This document shows, in pieces, positions 48,799 through 59,749 of a stretch of 64,000 bases of DNA; within the stretch, counting starts at the first letter, position 1; every line of letters starts with the position of its first letter. The position numbers and the translations under genes are program-made. Below the pieces are notes generated by a model, which had not been told where the DNA came from, did no database searches, and was given only the letters and a program-made list of their open reading frames with translations. The stretch is taken from contig NC_064034.1 in assembly GCF_932526225.1 (NCBI RefSeq), positions 13,154,887-13,218,886 of the forward strand, written 5' to 3'. This DNA comes from Nematostella vectensis. Taxonomy: Eukaryota; Cnidaria; Anthozoa; Actiniaria; Edwardsiidae.

Positions 48799-49123
48799 GA
48801 CAGGATTGTAGACTTCTTCTCCATATCGCAGCTTGATAGTTAGAACGTAGTGCATGCAGCTTGGGACAGGATTGTAGACTTCTTTTCCATATCGCAGCTT
48901 GATAGTTAGAACGTAGTGCATGCAGCTTGGGACAGGATTGTAGACTTCTCCATAGCGCAGCTTGATAGTTAGCACGTAGTGCATGCAGCTTGGGACAGGA
49001 TTGTAGACTTCTTCTCCATATCGCAGCTCGATAGTTAGCACGTAGTGCATGCAGCTTGGGACAGGATTGTAGACTTCTTCTCCATATCGCAGCTTGATAG
49101 TTAGCACGTAGTGCATGCAGCTT
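48799..49123. repeat. 66-bp minisatellite inside the transposase pseudogene
   Basis: Five copies starting at 48799, 48865, 48931, 48994 and 49060 (intervals 66, 66, 63, 66). All spacings are multiples of three, so on minus the unit encodes a 22-residue repeat (SCMHYVLTIKLRYGEEVYNP-type) without shifting frame. It lies just N-terminal to the Cys8 module of the transposase. Confidence 0.93.
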
Positions 49124-49451
49124 CAGGCAATCTGCACATCGGGGAAGCTGACTTGAGTTTATTTTTTTTTTCCCTGCCTTGCGCAAAAAAGCCTATAATA
49201 GATGTCAAAACAAATTATTAGCTATTTTTTCTACAATATTAAGAGTGCATGAAATAAAGAGAGGCTAAAAAAGAAAAAGTTGTGTGTACTTTACCTATTG
49301 CGCAGCTTGTTGACGTCTGATGTTCCCGCAAGATAGCTGTACATAGTGCACGTAAATTCCTGAATCTTTTGAAAAAGCTCTTCATCAAGCTGCCAATACA
49401 TTCCCATTTCTAGGAACAGATTAACAAACGATCTGTTTTGGTGAAGGAGCT

Positions 49452-49521
49452 CAAGTGCTTTGCAAGTGCTCAAGTGCTTTGCAAGTGCTCAAGTGCTTTG
49501 CAAGTGCTCAAGTGCTTTGCA
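49452..49521. repeat. 19-bp short tandem repeat
   Basis: About three and a half copies of CAAGTGCTTTGCAAGTGCT in direct succession. The 19-bp period shifts frame and breaks the transposase reading frame N-terminal to the 66-bp array. Confidence 0.9.
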
Positions 49522-51147
49522 GTGCAAGCACTCGCACGTTCACAGCCTGTAAAGGCATGGAAACCTGGAAGCGCTCTGCACATCTGGACGCCAATTACTA
49601 GGACGACTTTCGAGACATCGACATAGGTTCTTGACTGCTTTGTGCAATGAAGCTCTTAAGTGACAGAGCTATGACGAGTACATCGGTGTCCTCGGACGAT
49701 ATCACGATTGCATATCCTGCTTTTGCAGCGTGCGAGGCATGGAGCAGAATTCGAGTATCAGCTTCTTCTTGTGTTGATTTGAGATTGACCCGTATCCTTG
49801 TGCCAGTAGATGATATCTCAAGGCAAAGTTCATTGTTTGTAACGAAGAGCTTCTTCCCGGACAGCTTTTCCCTGTATCGTTCCTTCTGCCACTCTTCATT
49901 CATGAATTAAATGAGCTGAGACTTGTTTTAAAACTGAGCAAAAAAAAAAACTTGTGCCACTGATGAACGCGATTGTCTGGCTTAACATTCCCGAATTCGT
50001 GTCCTGCCGTGGAGCCTCGTCTCTCTCGTTCTGCATTCTTGATGGACTCCTCTTTGTAGACATAGAACACTACTTCGATGCGTTCACTGTCCCTTCCTTC
50101 ATTCAGGGCTATAGATAGGACCGTTTCTGCAATTTCAGCAAATGTTTTCTCATCGCCTTTGAGTTTTTAAACAACCACCATTCCATCTACTACTCTTGCG
50201 TAAGGCTTTGGTATTGTGTCTGCTGGTGTTACATTTTTCTTGAGCTCGTTTGCAAGTGATACCTTGTTGCTTTTGCGAATCGCCACATTTTCAGAAGCCA
50301 AGGCCCAACTTATTTGGTCTTTGTTGACCGTTTTTTCGAACGTTTGGTCGACTGGTATCCTGCCAAAAGGCGTTGTTGTCTCCAATCTGCACTGAGAATC
50401 CCCCTGATCTGAGATGAGCTGCGACATCAGGATGCTCAGTGTCGAGGTGGGACATCTCGGAGAGATATGCAGAGAGGTACCGAGCATAGTTAATGTTATT
50501 GTACGCAAAGCACAACGGAATCATGTCCCTCACACAGCTCATTTGCAGTTTCCAGTTTCCTTCCCGTGATGCACGCAAAAGTCCAAGGATTTCGACCATC
50601 TCAATATACGACATTCAGAACGCTGACAAATTTCCATTTTGAGTGCGAAGATACACCATGTACTGTTTGAAAAGGTTTCCGAATTTGTCGTATGAAGAAT
50701 TCGCTAATTGACGCTCCAATTCATCCTCACAGATATCATTACATAATATCTTAAGCCCTCTGAAAACATTTTCTACTAGATCTGTAGACTACTTGTGGTT
50801 TGCTGCTACCCAGGGTCTAAATCCCTTCCACATAAGCCTCATCAGAGCCTCATCCGTAAGCTTATGGAATCGCACGCCACGGTTATATCTCCGGCCTTCC
50901 ATAACTCAAGATAAAGAACCTCCCGCTGCAACACCAGATTCCACTTCCAAATCTCTCAGACCAGCGTCTTGAAATCTCTTTCCTATGATTGAGAGCAGCC
51001 TGCAGCACGTGTGGAAAACACCCATTTTTGACACAACATTGCTTATTTCTCAGTGTATCTATCGCCTTAGCATAAAGCACCTGGTCAAAAACAAGGACGA
51101 TGGTCTTCACTGACCTGACTAGTATCTCGTTTACAGTTGACATGTCC

Positions 51148-51320
51148 AGGCATGCCGTACCCAGGGGGGTGCAGGGGGTGTGAACGCACCCCCCACAACG
51201 GCCGAAGGTCCACTTTGTTCTCAATAGGCGTGCTCTTTTATAGATTAGATCCACTTTTTCGGATTCCGCCCCCCCCCCCCCCCCCCCCCCCAAAGAAAAA
51301 ATCCTTGGTACGGGCCTGAT
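51148..51320. mobile_element. MITE (CAGGCC-GTACC family) inside the Academ-like element
   Basis: The left end reads CAGGCATGCCGTACCCAGG; the right end, reverse-complemented, reads CAGGCCCGTACCAAGGATT. Internal GTGTGAACGCACCCCCCAC and a C-run of about 25 nt link it to the copy at 63,015-63,304. It interrupts the N-terminal part of the transposase relic, so it inserted after the Academ-like element. Confidence 0.7.
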
Positions 51321-52183
51321 GTCAGTGGATGGAGCGTAAGTGGTGGGAAGATATCCTATGCAATCCCGTCTTACATCGACCTTGTCGCGTACGATAATGT
51401 TGAATGTTAAGAACCGGGAAAGTTGGCAGGCATGCCTGTCTCAAATTCTAAACAATGCCGACCGCACATACCTGTAAGTCGACTGTACGTATTTAGGCGA
51501 AAATTGATAATGAAGTAAGTGTTTCTACCCTCTTTAGACTTTATGTTAGGGAATAACGCTTTCTGTGTGTAATTATTTGCTTATTTGCTTAGAAACAAGA
51601 TTCAAATCACTGTTTTTAAACCACAACATCGAAAAACTTACCATGCCTGGCAGTCGCCATCTTGGATTTTACCCATGATGCATTTCGCAATCTTAATATT
51701 AATTTAGCTCAAATCTGAACATTTAGAGATTCTTTTTTGTTTATTTCTCGATTGGATATTAAGGAATATATCATTAGTAGTATAAAATACTTGACAAACG
51801 CATGTTCGAAGATCAGTAAGCTTATATGAATTATTTTGTAAAGGAGAGCCTCGTTTCCATGTTAGATCGCGTTTTTTGACGAAAAACTCGTCTAGGTTGT
51901 CTGTTATGTTATACCACTCAGTCTTTGTCCCTTTGAGTGAGCCTCAGCACACCCTCTGGCCCATGGACTAATAGCCAATAAAGTTTTTTCTTATGGAAAA
52001 ACTGAAAAGGGGAATGATGTCTTCCGCCTAAGTTACTGTTATTCACATTGTCTATACCTATATCTATTTATTCATCAATTTACCTATGTGCGTTATACAA
52101 ATATTACCTTTTGACAACAAAATCAATTTATAAAATAGAAAAAAATGTGGATATTCCTAAAAAAGCCGATATACAAGTAAATA

Positions 52184-52426
52184 ATGCCACAAGTCATGGA
52201 CCCGACTGCCCTGGTAGAAGGAACCTCATCTAGCTTGCGCCATAGTCATGATGCTTCTTGGGCACGTGTGAAGCGCTGGATCCACCAACTACAAGTAACG
52301 AAGACCACGGATAGTTACTTCAGCATCGTGTTAGCTTATCTGTTAAAACAAGAAATCAGACTGTTATCGCTAAGGTTAAACCGGTTCCTCCGAAAACTGG
52401 AACCTAAGAAGAACATATTGATTTGA
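52184..52426 (+). CDS. Hypothetical 80-residue ORF, unknown
   Basis: An open frame with higher GC than its surroundings, starting after an in-frame stop. It contains WARVKRWIHQLQ and a Leu/Arg-rich C-terminal helix (LLSLRLNRFLRKLEP). I do not recognise it. It lies just outside the right end of the Academ-like element and opposite the 3' end of the FRRS1-like gene. It could be a small gene, a terminal exon or chance. Confidence 0.25.
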   Translation: MPQVMDPTALVEGTSSSLRHSHDASWARVKRWIHQLQVTKTTDSYFSIVLAYLLKQEIRLLSLRLNRFLRKLEPKKNILI

Positions 52427-52470
52427 ATAATTTCTAACCCAGCCCTTTTCCCTGTTTAAACAACTAAACT

Positions 52471-52618
52471 GCCCGTGGGCTACCTTGAGTACAAGAGTCT
52501 CGAGCTTCGTTTACTATGCACCCTCTTTACTTTTCGCTTCGCTCCTCGTAGTCAGTAAAGAGGGCGCATAGTAAACGAACGAAGCTTGAGACTCTGAAAC
52601 CCAAGGTACCCGTGGGGC
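52471..52618. repeat. Foldback inverted repeat with about 61-bp arms
   Basis: The left arm 52471-52531 and right arm 52554-52618 are complementary with few mismatches (CCCGTGGG, AGAGTCTC, GCTTCGTTTACTATGC, CCCTCTTTACT and inverses). The loop is 22 bp. It is located just past the stop codon of the FRRS1-like gene and thus probably in its 3' UTR. MITE-like, with no coding content. Confidence 0.9.
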
Positions 52619-52665
52619 AACCCATCGAGCAGGAAGCAAGGTCGATAGAACAGGACATTGCCCGT

Positions 52666-55600
52666 TTACCTGTTCTTCCTCCCGATTAAGACGAGGAGCA
52701 CGACACAGCAGACGAATGCCAGCAGAATCCAACAAACGTAGAGCACCTTGCGTACAATCTCCCTTCCGTTCGACCGCTCCTCTTCCTCGACTTGCATGCC
52801 CTGATCGTCATTAGGGTGAGGGGGAGGGGGTTTGCTCTTGTCCTTCCACATGTAAACCTCGAATGCGACTGTCAGCAAGAAGTTGACCACGACGAAGATT
52901 ATCATTACGACGAACCCGGAGCGGTGAGTTTCAGTCAGGGCTTCTACACCAAGGAAACAGTTCACAACTGGAGAAGGAGACATCGTGGCTTAGGACACAC
53001 ATTCGTTCATATTCAAGTATAATTTTAAAATAGTTTGAAGGGCCCTTGTTAGCGACACATTTTTATTATTTAAATAACTTAATTAATGTAAAACAAAGGA
53101 TTCACAATCTACAAAAAGTTTGCAAAATGTTGTAGGTTTATATCAGATATATGACTTCAAACACAAGCCTAAATTTACTTACTTCCTAATACAGATGCAA
53201 TGAAAGCAATTGTTTGATGAACCATGTTGAAGATATATCGCCTTAAAACAAACAAATTATAGATTTAAAAAACCTGAATAAAAGAACACTAATTATGGAG
53301 ATTCAGGTTTATTGGGTTCATAAATGTTGCTTAGTTGATGCAAAATCAGGCTCAAAGTTTTCTTATTCATAGCAGTAGCAGCTCTCGAATAATTAGGGGG
53401 GGCACGACACAGAAACATTAAAAAACATTGGGGGCAAAGGTTCACCCTGAACTGGCCATTTCCTTATAATTTTTGAAAATATTTGGGGGCACGTGCTTCC
53501 ATAGTCCAGACCTGGGACTCTCTTCGCGCTCGACATTCTGGCTCGCGTAAAAGAAGCCAGAATGTCGAGGGCAAAGAGAGTCCCAGGTCTGGACTAGTGC
53601 TCCCAGTGCCCCATTCTTTGCTACAGCCCTGTTATTTTTTTAACTTTAAGGGACATACTATGCTATAATATGTTTACATTTGCTAATGCACTGCAAGTGA
53701 AATTACTACTTATTGCCTGGGTGTTGTTGACCCATAAGTTCTTATATGCAGGTTTCAACATAGTAAACACTGAGTGCAATGAGTGAGAATATTTGATCAA
53801 AAAAAATCAGGGATAATAACTCCACCTACTGCAGCACATGTTCTCAAACATCCTTTCCTGGGATTTGGAAACATTAAACCCTAAATTTTACAACATTTTA
53901 CATACTTGTCATCCCCCGGGTGAGGCCTGAAAACTGCAATCATTGGCTGAAGTACTGCCAGGACAAGAACAGCAATTCCAATGTATGCATGTGCACCAAT
54001 CTAGAACCAAAGAATTGGAGAAACGGCTAAGAGGTAAAAGGTAATGATTGGTACATTGGATAACAAACAATAGAGAAACATACCCTCTAAAAAATTAATA
54101 ATAACTTACCCCTCCCCTCCTGATATGTAAATTCACCTCAGAAGACACCCAAAATTATCAGAAACTATCCCCACACTCATGTGAAGCCATCCTCATACAG
54201 ATTCTTACTGATGACCACCTGCCCACAAATTCAACAACAAATACGTTTGACAAATACCCTACACAAACTCTCATGTGAGACCTGCCCACGCATATAAACA
54301 CTCACCTTAGGCCAACAGCAAATACGTTTGACAAACGACCCTATACAAACTCTCATGTGAGACCAGCCCACCCATATAAACACTCACCTTAGGCCAACAA
54401 CAAATATGTGTGACAAATGACCCTATACAAACTCTCATGTGAGACCATATAAACACTCACTTGAGACCAATCTCAAACTCTTGTGACACTACTTCATAAA
54501 CACTCTTACCTAATAGACCACCAACAAACTCATGTGACACTACCCCCTACAAATTCTCAGACCACCCCCAAACTCGCATGACAACACCCCCAACAAACTC
54601 ATGTGACACTACCCCCTACAAACTCTCACGTGAGAACCAGCCCACCCACATTAAAACTCATCTTAAACCACCCCTAAACTCACATGACAACACCCAGTAC
54701 AAATTCTCACCTTATGCCCTCTATATAAAAACTCACGTGAGAGCACACCCACACTTGTGTAACAACACCCCCATACAAATTCTTACCTCAGACCATCCTC
54801 CAACATAAACAAACACCAGGATTGTGCTGATAATTGTTGACAAGACTACAATAACCATACAGCTTCTATGGATCTGTGTAAAACCAATAAGAAATGAAGC
54901 ACTAAAACTTGAAATGTGTGATTTAGAAAAGATCCATACCCCCCCCCACACACACACACACACTCATCCCCTCTTCCCTGGAGAGAATTGAAAAAAATGA
55001 CCAGTGTACATTGACAATGGAATATAATGCCCAATAAATGTTTTGCTAAACACACCTGAAACCACACCAACAGGCTCATAATCTTGCTATCTCCCCAAAA
55101 TGTCCTCATGTAGCGAGCAGTTGCCATGCCAACAGTGGCAAACCCCACCCATGCAATCAGCATGAGGGCCCCTAATAACAAGATAAATCATAATAAGAAA
55201 ACTAATGTATAACTACAATAAATCTGGAAACAACAATAAAGTATGCTGGACAATTTCTACAATAAAACAAACATAAAGACATGTAGAATTTCTGCAACAT
55301 TCAATAAGTTCCTAACAGGAGATTCTTTCTGTGCATCATTGCTTATAAAGAGTCTGTGTAAGGTTAAGATGAAAGGAGATTACTAAGAAATTGACTTGAT
55401 CAAGTCCTCCCCCTGACACAATATCCATAGCATGAACATTATGAAGCATGTACAGCCACCCAGGTATTTATTGTATGAATGCATTTGACATGCCTCTTAC
55501 CATGAGTGAGGAGTAGAGCTCGCTTTCTTGACTCTGCACCGGTGGTTGCCAACACGTCTACCTTGTTACTGGAGCTGGATTTCCATGAGTGGTACTGTAG

Positions 55601-58600
55601 GATTCCACTTGCTGGTAATTTCAGGACGTGAGGTTAGAGGTTAGGCATTTTCACAACAAAAGATATTTTATAAAGACAGCAGAGTGGTAAGAAAAAAAAA
55701 GGGTAAATATTGTAGCTGAAAATTTAGTTTAGGGGTATTAATATTCTACTGACCTCTGTGACTAAAATCTAATTATTTGTTCAGTGGTAAAGCTTGTCTA
55801 ATCCAGGGTGACTTGAAGAGGGAAAGGTAATTACAACAGATGATGTTTGACGTCTGTGGCTATTTACAGCCCAACCAACACTGAACACCTATATATTCCA
55901 AGTATTGTATATTACATATATATGTCAATAGATAGTCAACGAGGCACGTTAGCACTGAGTTGACTATTTGACTCATAGAGAACGAGTAGTCTAATTGTTT
56001 TAGTATACATCCATTCACATACTACCTTCAAATAAATGACGATTTTAATAATTCTCAGTAATAAATAACTGCATTTGTCCTGCTTTTTCGCTACTCACTA
56101 TCTATGGCTAAATAGATAGTGAGCATGGGAGCCAATCAAATTGTGTGATTCATGATAGTATGTGAGCTTTTTCATTTCTTTTCTTACCAACTTCTCCTCT
56201 GGCATAAACCAGATACTGCTTGTTGGACAAGTCATACTTCATGTTACTTGATGGTACTTTGTTCCTGGTAAAGCTGTAAGGTTGAGATATAAACTAAGTA
56301 TTGCAATAATCGCCACAACACCGATTAAAAGATAACAAACCTGCATCTGATTATCCCACCATTGAATTCTCCAGAAGTATTGAACAGGCCAGTAGGGGTC
56401 TAAAGAAAATTTTTCAACATTTTTATTTTAGAAAGAATAGGTGTGCAGCAATGGAGGGTTGCAGAGTCATAGATTTTATTTAATTTTAAGGTACGGTTCT
56501 AGGGTTCGGTACTGCCAATCATAGCTCTTGTTAGTGAAATTTTTACATTACTTAAAAGCCAATCATAGCTCTTGTTAGTGAAATCATTACATTACTTAAA
56601 AGCCAATCATAGCTCTTGTTAGTGAAATTATTACATTACTTAAAAGCCAATCGTAGTTCTTGTTACTGAAATTATTAAATTACTTAAAAGCCAATCATAG
56701 CTCTTGTTAGTGAAACTATTACATTACTTAAAAGCCAATCATAGCTAGGGTAGCCTGCTAGCTGGCTCTCATTCGAAGTTATTTGAAATTGTTTTGTTCT
56801 CTGATATTGAATCCTCTACGCTTTCCCACAAGAAATGGGTTGAAATTCAAAACGAGGGGGTTTTATTGCCGACATTCTTTGCGTTCCAAGGCTTTTAAAA
56901 ATATAACCAACACTAAATAGTTCAAGAAATCAAGTATTAAAAAGGCCAATAAGCGACTATGCTTCATTGTAATGTTAAAAAGAGCCCAACTCCCTGTTAT
57001 GGACATTATTGCCTTTTATCTTTCCACAATTAGGCCAGTTTTAGAATACTGCGCGCCTGTTTTCCACAATGCCCTCCCGGCATATCTCAGTGACGAGATC
57101 GAGAGAGTGCAGAAAAGAGTAATGTCCATTGTGTCACCACAAGCTAACTACCAGGACTGCCTTGCCAGCTATGGCTTACAGTCTTTGAAGGACAGACGGG
57201 GTGAACTCTGTCTTACTCTGTTCTCGTCTATTTCCACCTGCCCTAACCATAAGCTAGTGAACATCTTACCACCTAAGAAGCAGTGTAGTTATAGTCTTAG
57301 ACAATCCATAACATTCTCAATTCCGCTTCTCAATTCCGCGCTGCCAAACCGAACGTTTTAGGCGATCTTTCATCCCGGCCATGGCATCCAGTTGCACCAC
57401 TAAATTTAACGTATAATCCCAACTTAACATATCATATTAGCTCATTTTATAGTATATAGCTTTCCTCTTATCATTGTCGCATTTTAGTCTATTACCTGTA
57501 ATATACATATATATAGTTATATTTTTATTCCTTTTTATTTTCTTTTTTACTCGATGTAAATTGTGCAATTCAGCGTTTTTTAGCTGCCATGCAATCTTTT
57601 TGAAATAAACTACCTACCTACCTACCTACCTACCTACCTACCTACCTACCTACCTACCTACCTACCTACCTACCTACCTACCTACCTACCTACCTACCTA
57701 CCTACCTACCTACCTACCTACCTACCTACCTACCTACCTACCTACCTACCTACCTACCTACCTACCTACCTACCTACCTACCTACCTACCTACCTACCTA
57801 CCTACCTACCTACCTACCTACCTACCTACCTACCTACCTACCTACCTACCTACCTACCTACCTACCTACCTACCTACCTACCTACCTACCTACCTACCTA
57901 CCTACCTACCTACCTACCTACCTACCTACCTACCTACCTACCTACCTACCTACCTACCTACCTACCTACCTACCTACCTACCTACCTACCTACCTACCTA
58001 CCTACCTACCTACCTACCTACCTACCTACCTACCTACCTACCTACCTACCTACCTACCTACCTACCTACCTACCTACCTACCTACCTACCTACCTACCTA
58101 CCTACCTACCTACCTACCTACCTACCTACCTACCTACCTACCTACCTACCTACCTACCTACCTACCTACCTACCTACCTACCTACCTACCTACCTACCTA
58201 CCTACCTACCTACCTACCTACCTACCTACCTACCTACCTACCTACCTACCTACCTACCTACCTACCTACCTACCTACCTACCTACCTACCTACCTACCTA
58301 CCTACCTACCTACCTACCTACCTACCTACCTACCTACCTACCTACCTACCTACCTACCTACCTACCTACCTACCTACCTACCTACCTACCTACCTACCTA
58401 CCTACCTACCTACCTACCTACCTACCTACCTACCTACCTACCTACCTACCTACCTACCTACCTACCTACCTACCTACCTACCTACCTACCTACCTACCTA
58501 CCTACCTACCTACCTACCTACCTACCTACCTACCTACCTACCTACCTACCTACCTACCTACCTACCTACCTACCTACCTACCTACCTACCTACCTACCTA

Positions 58601-58726
58601 CCTACCTACCTACCTACCTACCTACCTACCTACCTACCTACCTACCTACCTACCTACCTACCTACCTACCTACCTACCTACCTACCTACCTACCTACCTA
58701 CCTACCTACCTACCTACCTATCTATC

Positions 58727-58757
<31 letters not shown>

Positions 58758-59743
58758 CTATCTATACATGGGAGAGAGGGGGAAGGAGGCAGCACTCTCA
58801 TGCGCGTAAGGCTACACAGCTATTTGATACTTACAGGTGTGGTAATGGTTGGGGTATTTTTGCTGCTCAAATAGTAATGACCAATTAAAATGCTAGATCC
58901 ACTAGCAGGCCTGGAGCAGATAATGGCGTCAGTACCAACCTAATGGCATCATGCATAGTGATTAGTGGATCTAAAGCTTATTGTTTTAACATTTGCAAAC
59001 TTTTTCAACCTCTAATAACAGAAAGACTAAAGAGACTAAAAATATTGAGTTTGGGGAGGTATTTTGGAATTTCTAGAATACTCAACAGCATTTCTTACCT
59101 CCCCATACATACGGTGCACTTCAAAAGGTTAATTAAAAGGACAATGGGGCAATTTTTCACACAGAGCTCCTTTCAACCTCAATTTCCATGAGAAAGCTTA
59201 TGCACTGTAGGTTCTTGGTTTGATTTCTGGTCCAAACTTCAGCTAGCTAGTAGAAAAAAAGCATATTCAATTTCATTACCATCCCAGCTTTATCTTGGTT
59301 GAAGCCAATGGACACCCAGTCATCTTTAGCACTCATCTCAAAGTAAACGCTATCTTTTCCAGCCACATAAGTGACTAAATAGTTACAGTCAGAAGAGCCC
59401 TTGCAATCGTATGGAAAAGACACACAGCCTTTGGTTTCTTTGCATCCTGATTTGGAAATCTGAAGTACAAATATTGTGTCATCATAAGCATAATTGTAAA
59501 ATTGTAAATGATTTGAAGTGAGCCAAAACTTGGAGATTTTTCAGCTGAATTTTTCAATAAAATTCATATCATATGTCCTTATCTAGTAGCGACAGAGCTG
59601 ATTGTATTCTTGTAAACAACAGGACTAGGATTAGAGTGTATTACTGCATAATGAGGTGTCTCACTGTAAATAACAGAGACAAGGTTGAGCTACTAGTGCT
59701 ATCAAATGTCATTTTACCTCCAATCCAGAAGAAACTCCAAGTC
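52666..59743 (-). CDS. FRRS1-like ferric reductase: DOMON + cytochrome b561 (5' end missing)
   Basis: Eleven exons: 59743-59718, 59459-59280, 58939-58835, 56399-56341, 56273-56188, 55611-55501, 55171-55056, 54873-54787, 54000-53906, 53241-53183, 52967-52666; about 407 residues from the first supported exon, all phases consistent. DOMON domain: ISKSGCKETKGCVSFPYDC, DDWVSIGFNQDKAGM, TDAIICSR. Cytochrome b561 core has four candidate haem histidines, in HGALMLIAWVGF, FQIHRSCMV, GAHAYIGIAVLVLAVLQP and NMVHQTIAF, within successive membrane helices. A last helix pair flanks a Pro-rich cytosolic loop (PPPPHPND); the tail ends IGRKNR. The family moves electrons across membranes to reduce ferric iron. 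The signal-peptide exon, and possibly a reeler domain, is not identified; it may be within 59.8-64 kb or beyond. Introns hold two minisatellites, a LINE tail and the giant (CCTA)n tract. Confidence 0.9.
53395..53640. repeat. Dispersed repeat carrying a near-perfect 42-bp hairpin
   Basis: Arms 53502-53543 and 53555-53596 match at 40 of 42 positions (TAGTCCAGACCTGGGACTCT at the outer end), with an 11-bp loop. The hairpin splits a G-rich dispersed repeat (GGGGGCACGTGCTTCCA ... TGCTCCCAGTGCCCC), so it is probably a small foldback element inserted into an older one, in an intron of the FRRS1-like gene. Confidence 0.88.
54225..54785. repeat. 82-bp minisatellite, degenerating rightwards
   Basis: ACAAACTCTCATGTGAGACC recurs at 54263, 54345 and 54427 (82-bp period), with CCCAC-CATATAAACACTCAC and GGCCAACA-CAAAT between. 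Beyond about 54,470 shorter degenerate pieces (ACTCATGTGACAC, CACCCC--ACAAA) continue to the exon at 54787. It fills an intron of the FRRS1-like gene and reaches its acceptor side. Confidence 0.88.
54950..54965. repeat. (CA)n / poly-C microsatellite
   Basis: A short C-run followed by (AC)n in an intron of the FRRS1-like gene. It generates Gly/Val-rich spurious frames on the minus strand. Confidence 0.7.
56517..56755. repeat. 44-bp minisatellite, five copies
   Basis: Unit AATCATAGCTCTTGTTAGTG ... TTACATTACTTAAAAGCC repeats five times with single-base differences, plus a partial sixth copy ending in CATAGCTAGGG. Intronic in the FRRS1-like gene, immediately before the LINE fragment. Confidence 0.93.
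56924..57610 (+). mobile_element. 5'-truncated non-LTR retrotransposon (reverse transcriptase C-terminus)
   Basis: An open frame of about 145 residues to a stop at 57361 reads KKANKRLCFIVMLKRAQLP, then STIRPVLEYCAPVFHNALP, ERVQKRVMSIV and ends in a Leu/Ser-rich tail. The order 'KAN-RL-L---LKRA', 'IRPVLEYA-PVFH--L', 'IE--QKR---I' is that of the region downstream of the reverse transcriptase catalytic core in CR1/L2/RTE-like LINEs common in cnidarians. About 240 bp of 3' UTR ending AAATAAAC leads straight into (CCTA)n, so the microsatellite occupies the position of the LINE tail. It is inserted antisense to the FRRS1-like gene. Confidence 0.85.
57611..58766. repeat. Giant perfect (CCTA)n tetranucleotide tract, then (TCTA)n
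   Basis: About 1,110 bp of uninterrupted CCTA (about 277 units) from 57611 to 58720, then about 46 bp of TCTA with a single variant. The plus strand has no G for over 1.1 kb. In the FRRS1-like transcript (minus) it reads (UAGG)n. It follows directly on a LINE 3' end. Assembly length may be approximate. Confidence 0.98.
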
Positions 59744-59749
59744 CTGAAA

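Larger units (their letters stand above)
48506..51150 (-). pseudogene. Broken Academ-like transposase (XPG-type nuclease, Cys8)
   Basis: Recognisable blocks in N- to C-terminal order, in changing frames with stops: LVFDQVLYAKA (about 51.08 kb); ALMRLMWKG and LERQLANSSYDKFGN (about 50.65-50.85 kb); NNINYARYLSAYLSEM and GGFSVQIGDNN (about 50.4-50.5 kb); GRIPVDQTFEKTVNKD (about 50.32 kb); QEEADTRILLHASHAAKAG followed by VISSEDTDVLVIAL (about 49.7 kb), whose acidic E-A-D and D-T-D residues resemble the XPG-I region; and CTCKKTCSTPKCTC with GLKCTDMCKLLNC (eight cysteines) followed by an acidic tail (48,506-48,691). The same protein type is widespread in cnidarian and fish genomes. Frameshifts and stops make this copy inactive. 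Confidence 0.75.
47854..51970 (-). mobile_element. Academ-like DNA transposon, 4.1 kb, degenerate
   Basis: Terminal inverted repeats share a perfect 16-bp TAGTCCATGGGCCAGA, and after a diverged gap GGCTCACTC--AGGGACAA on both sides. The trinucleotide ATA borders both ends (47851-47853, 51971-51973), fitting a 3-bp target duplication. The minus strand between them carries a broken long protein with an XPG/FEN-like nuclease signature and a C-terminal eight-cysteine module. From memory, the Academ superfamily is defined by an XPG-type nuclease, a Cys8 zinc finger and 3-4 bp target duplications, so the combination supports this class. The element contains two internal tandem arrays and a nested MITE. 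It lies 700 bp downstream of TRIM23. Confidence 0.72.

Noticed and set aside
48799-49123. CRISPR array
   Set aside because: Units are contiguous without spacers, in a eukaryotic transposon relic.
48697-49186. Minus-strand repeat proteins of 139-155 residues
   Set aside because: Two overlapping frames both stay open through the 66-bp repeats; they are parts of the decayed transposase, not separate genes.
57611-58720. Interstitial telomere
   Set aside because: The unit is CCTA/TAGG, not the metazoan TTAGGG/CCCTAA, and it follows a LINE tail.
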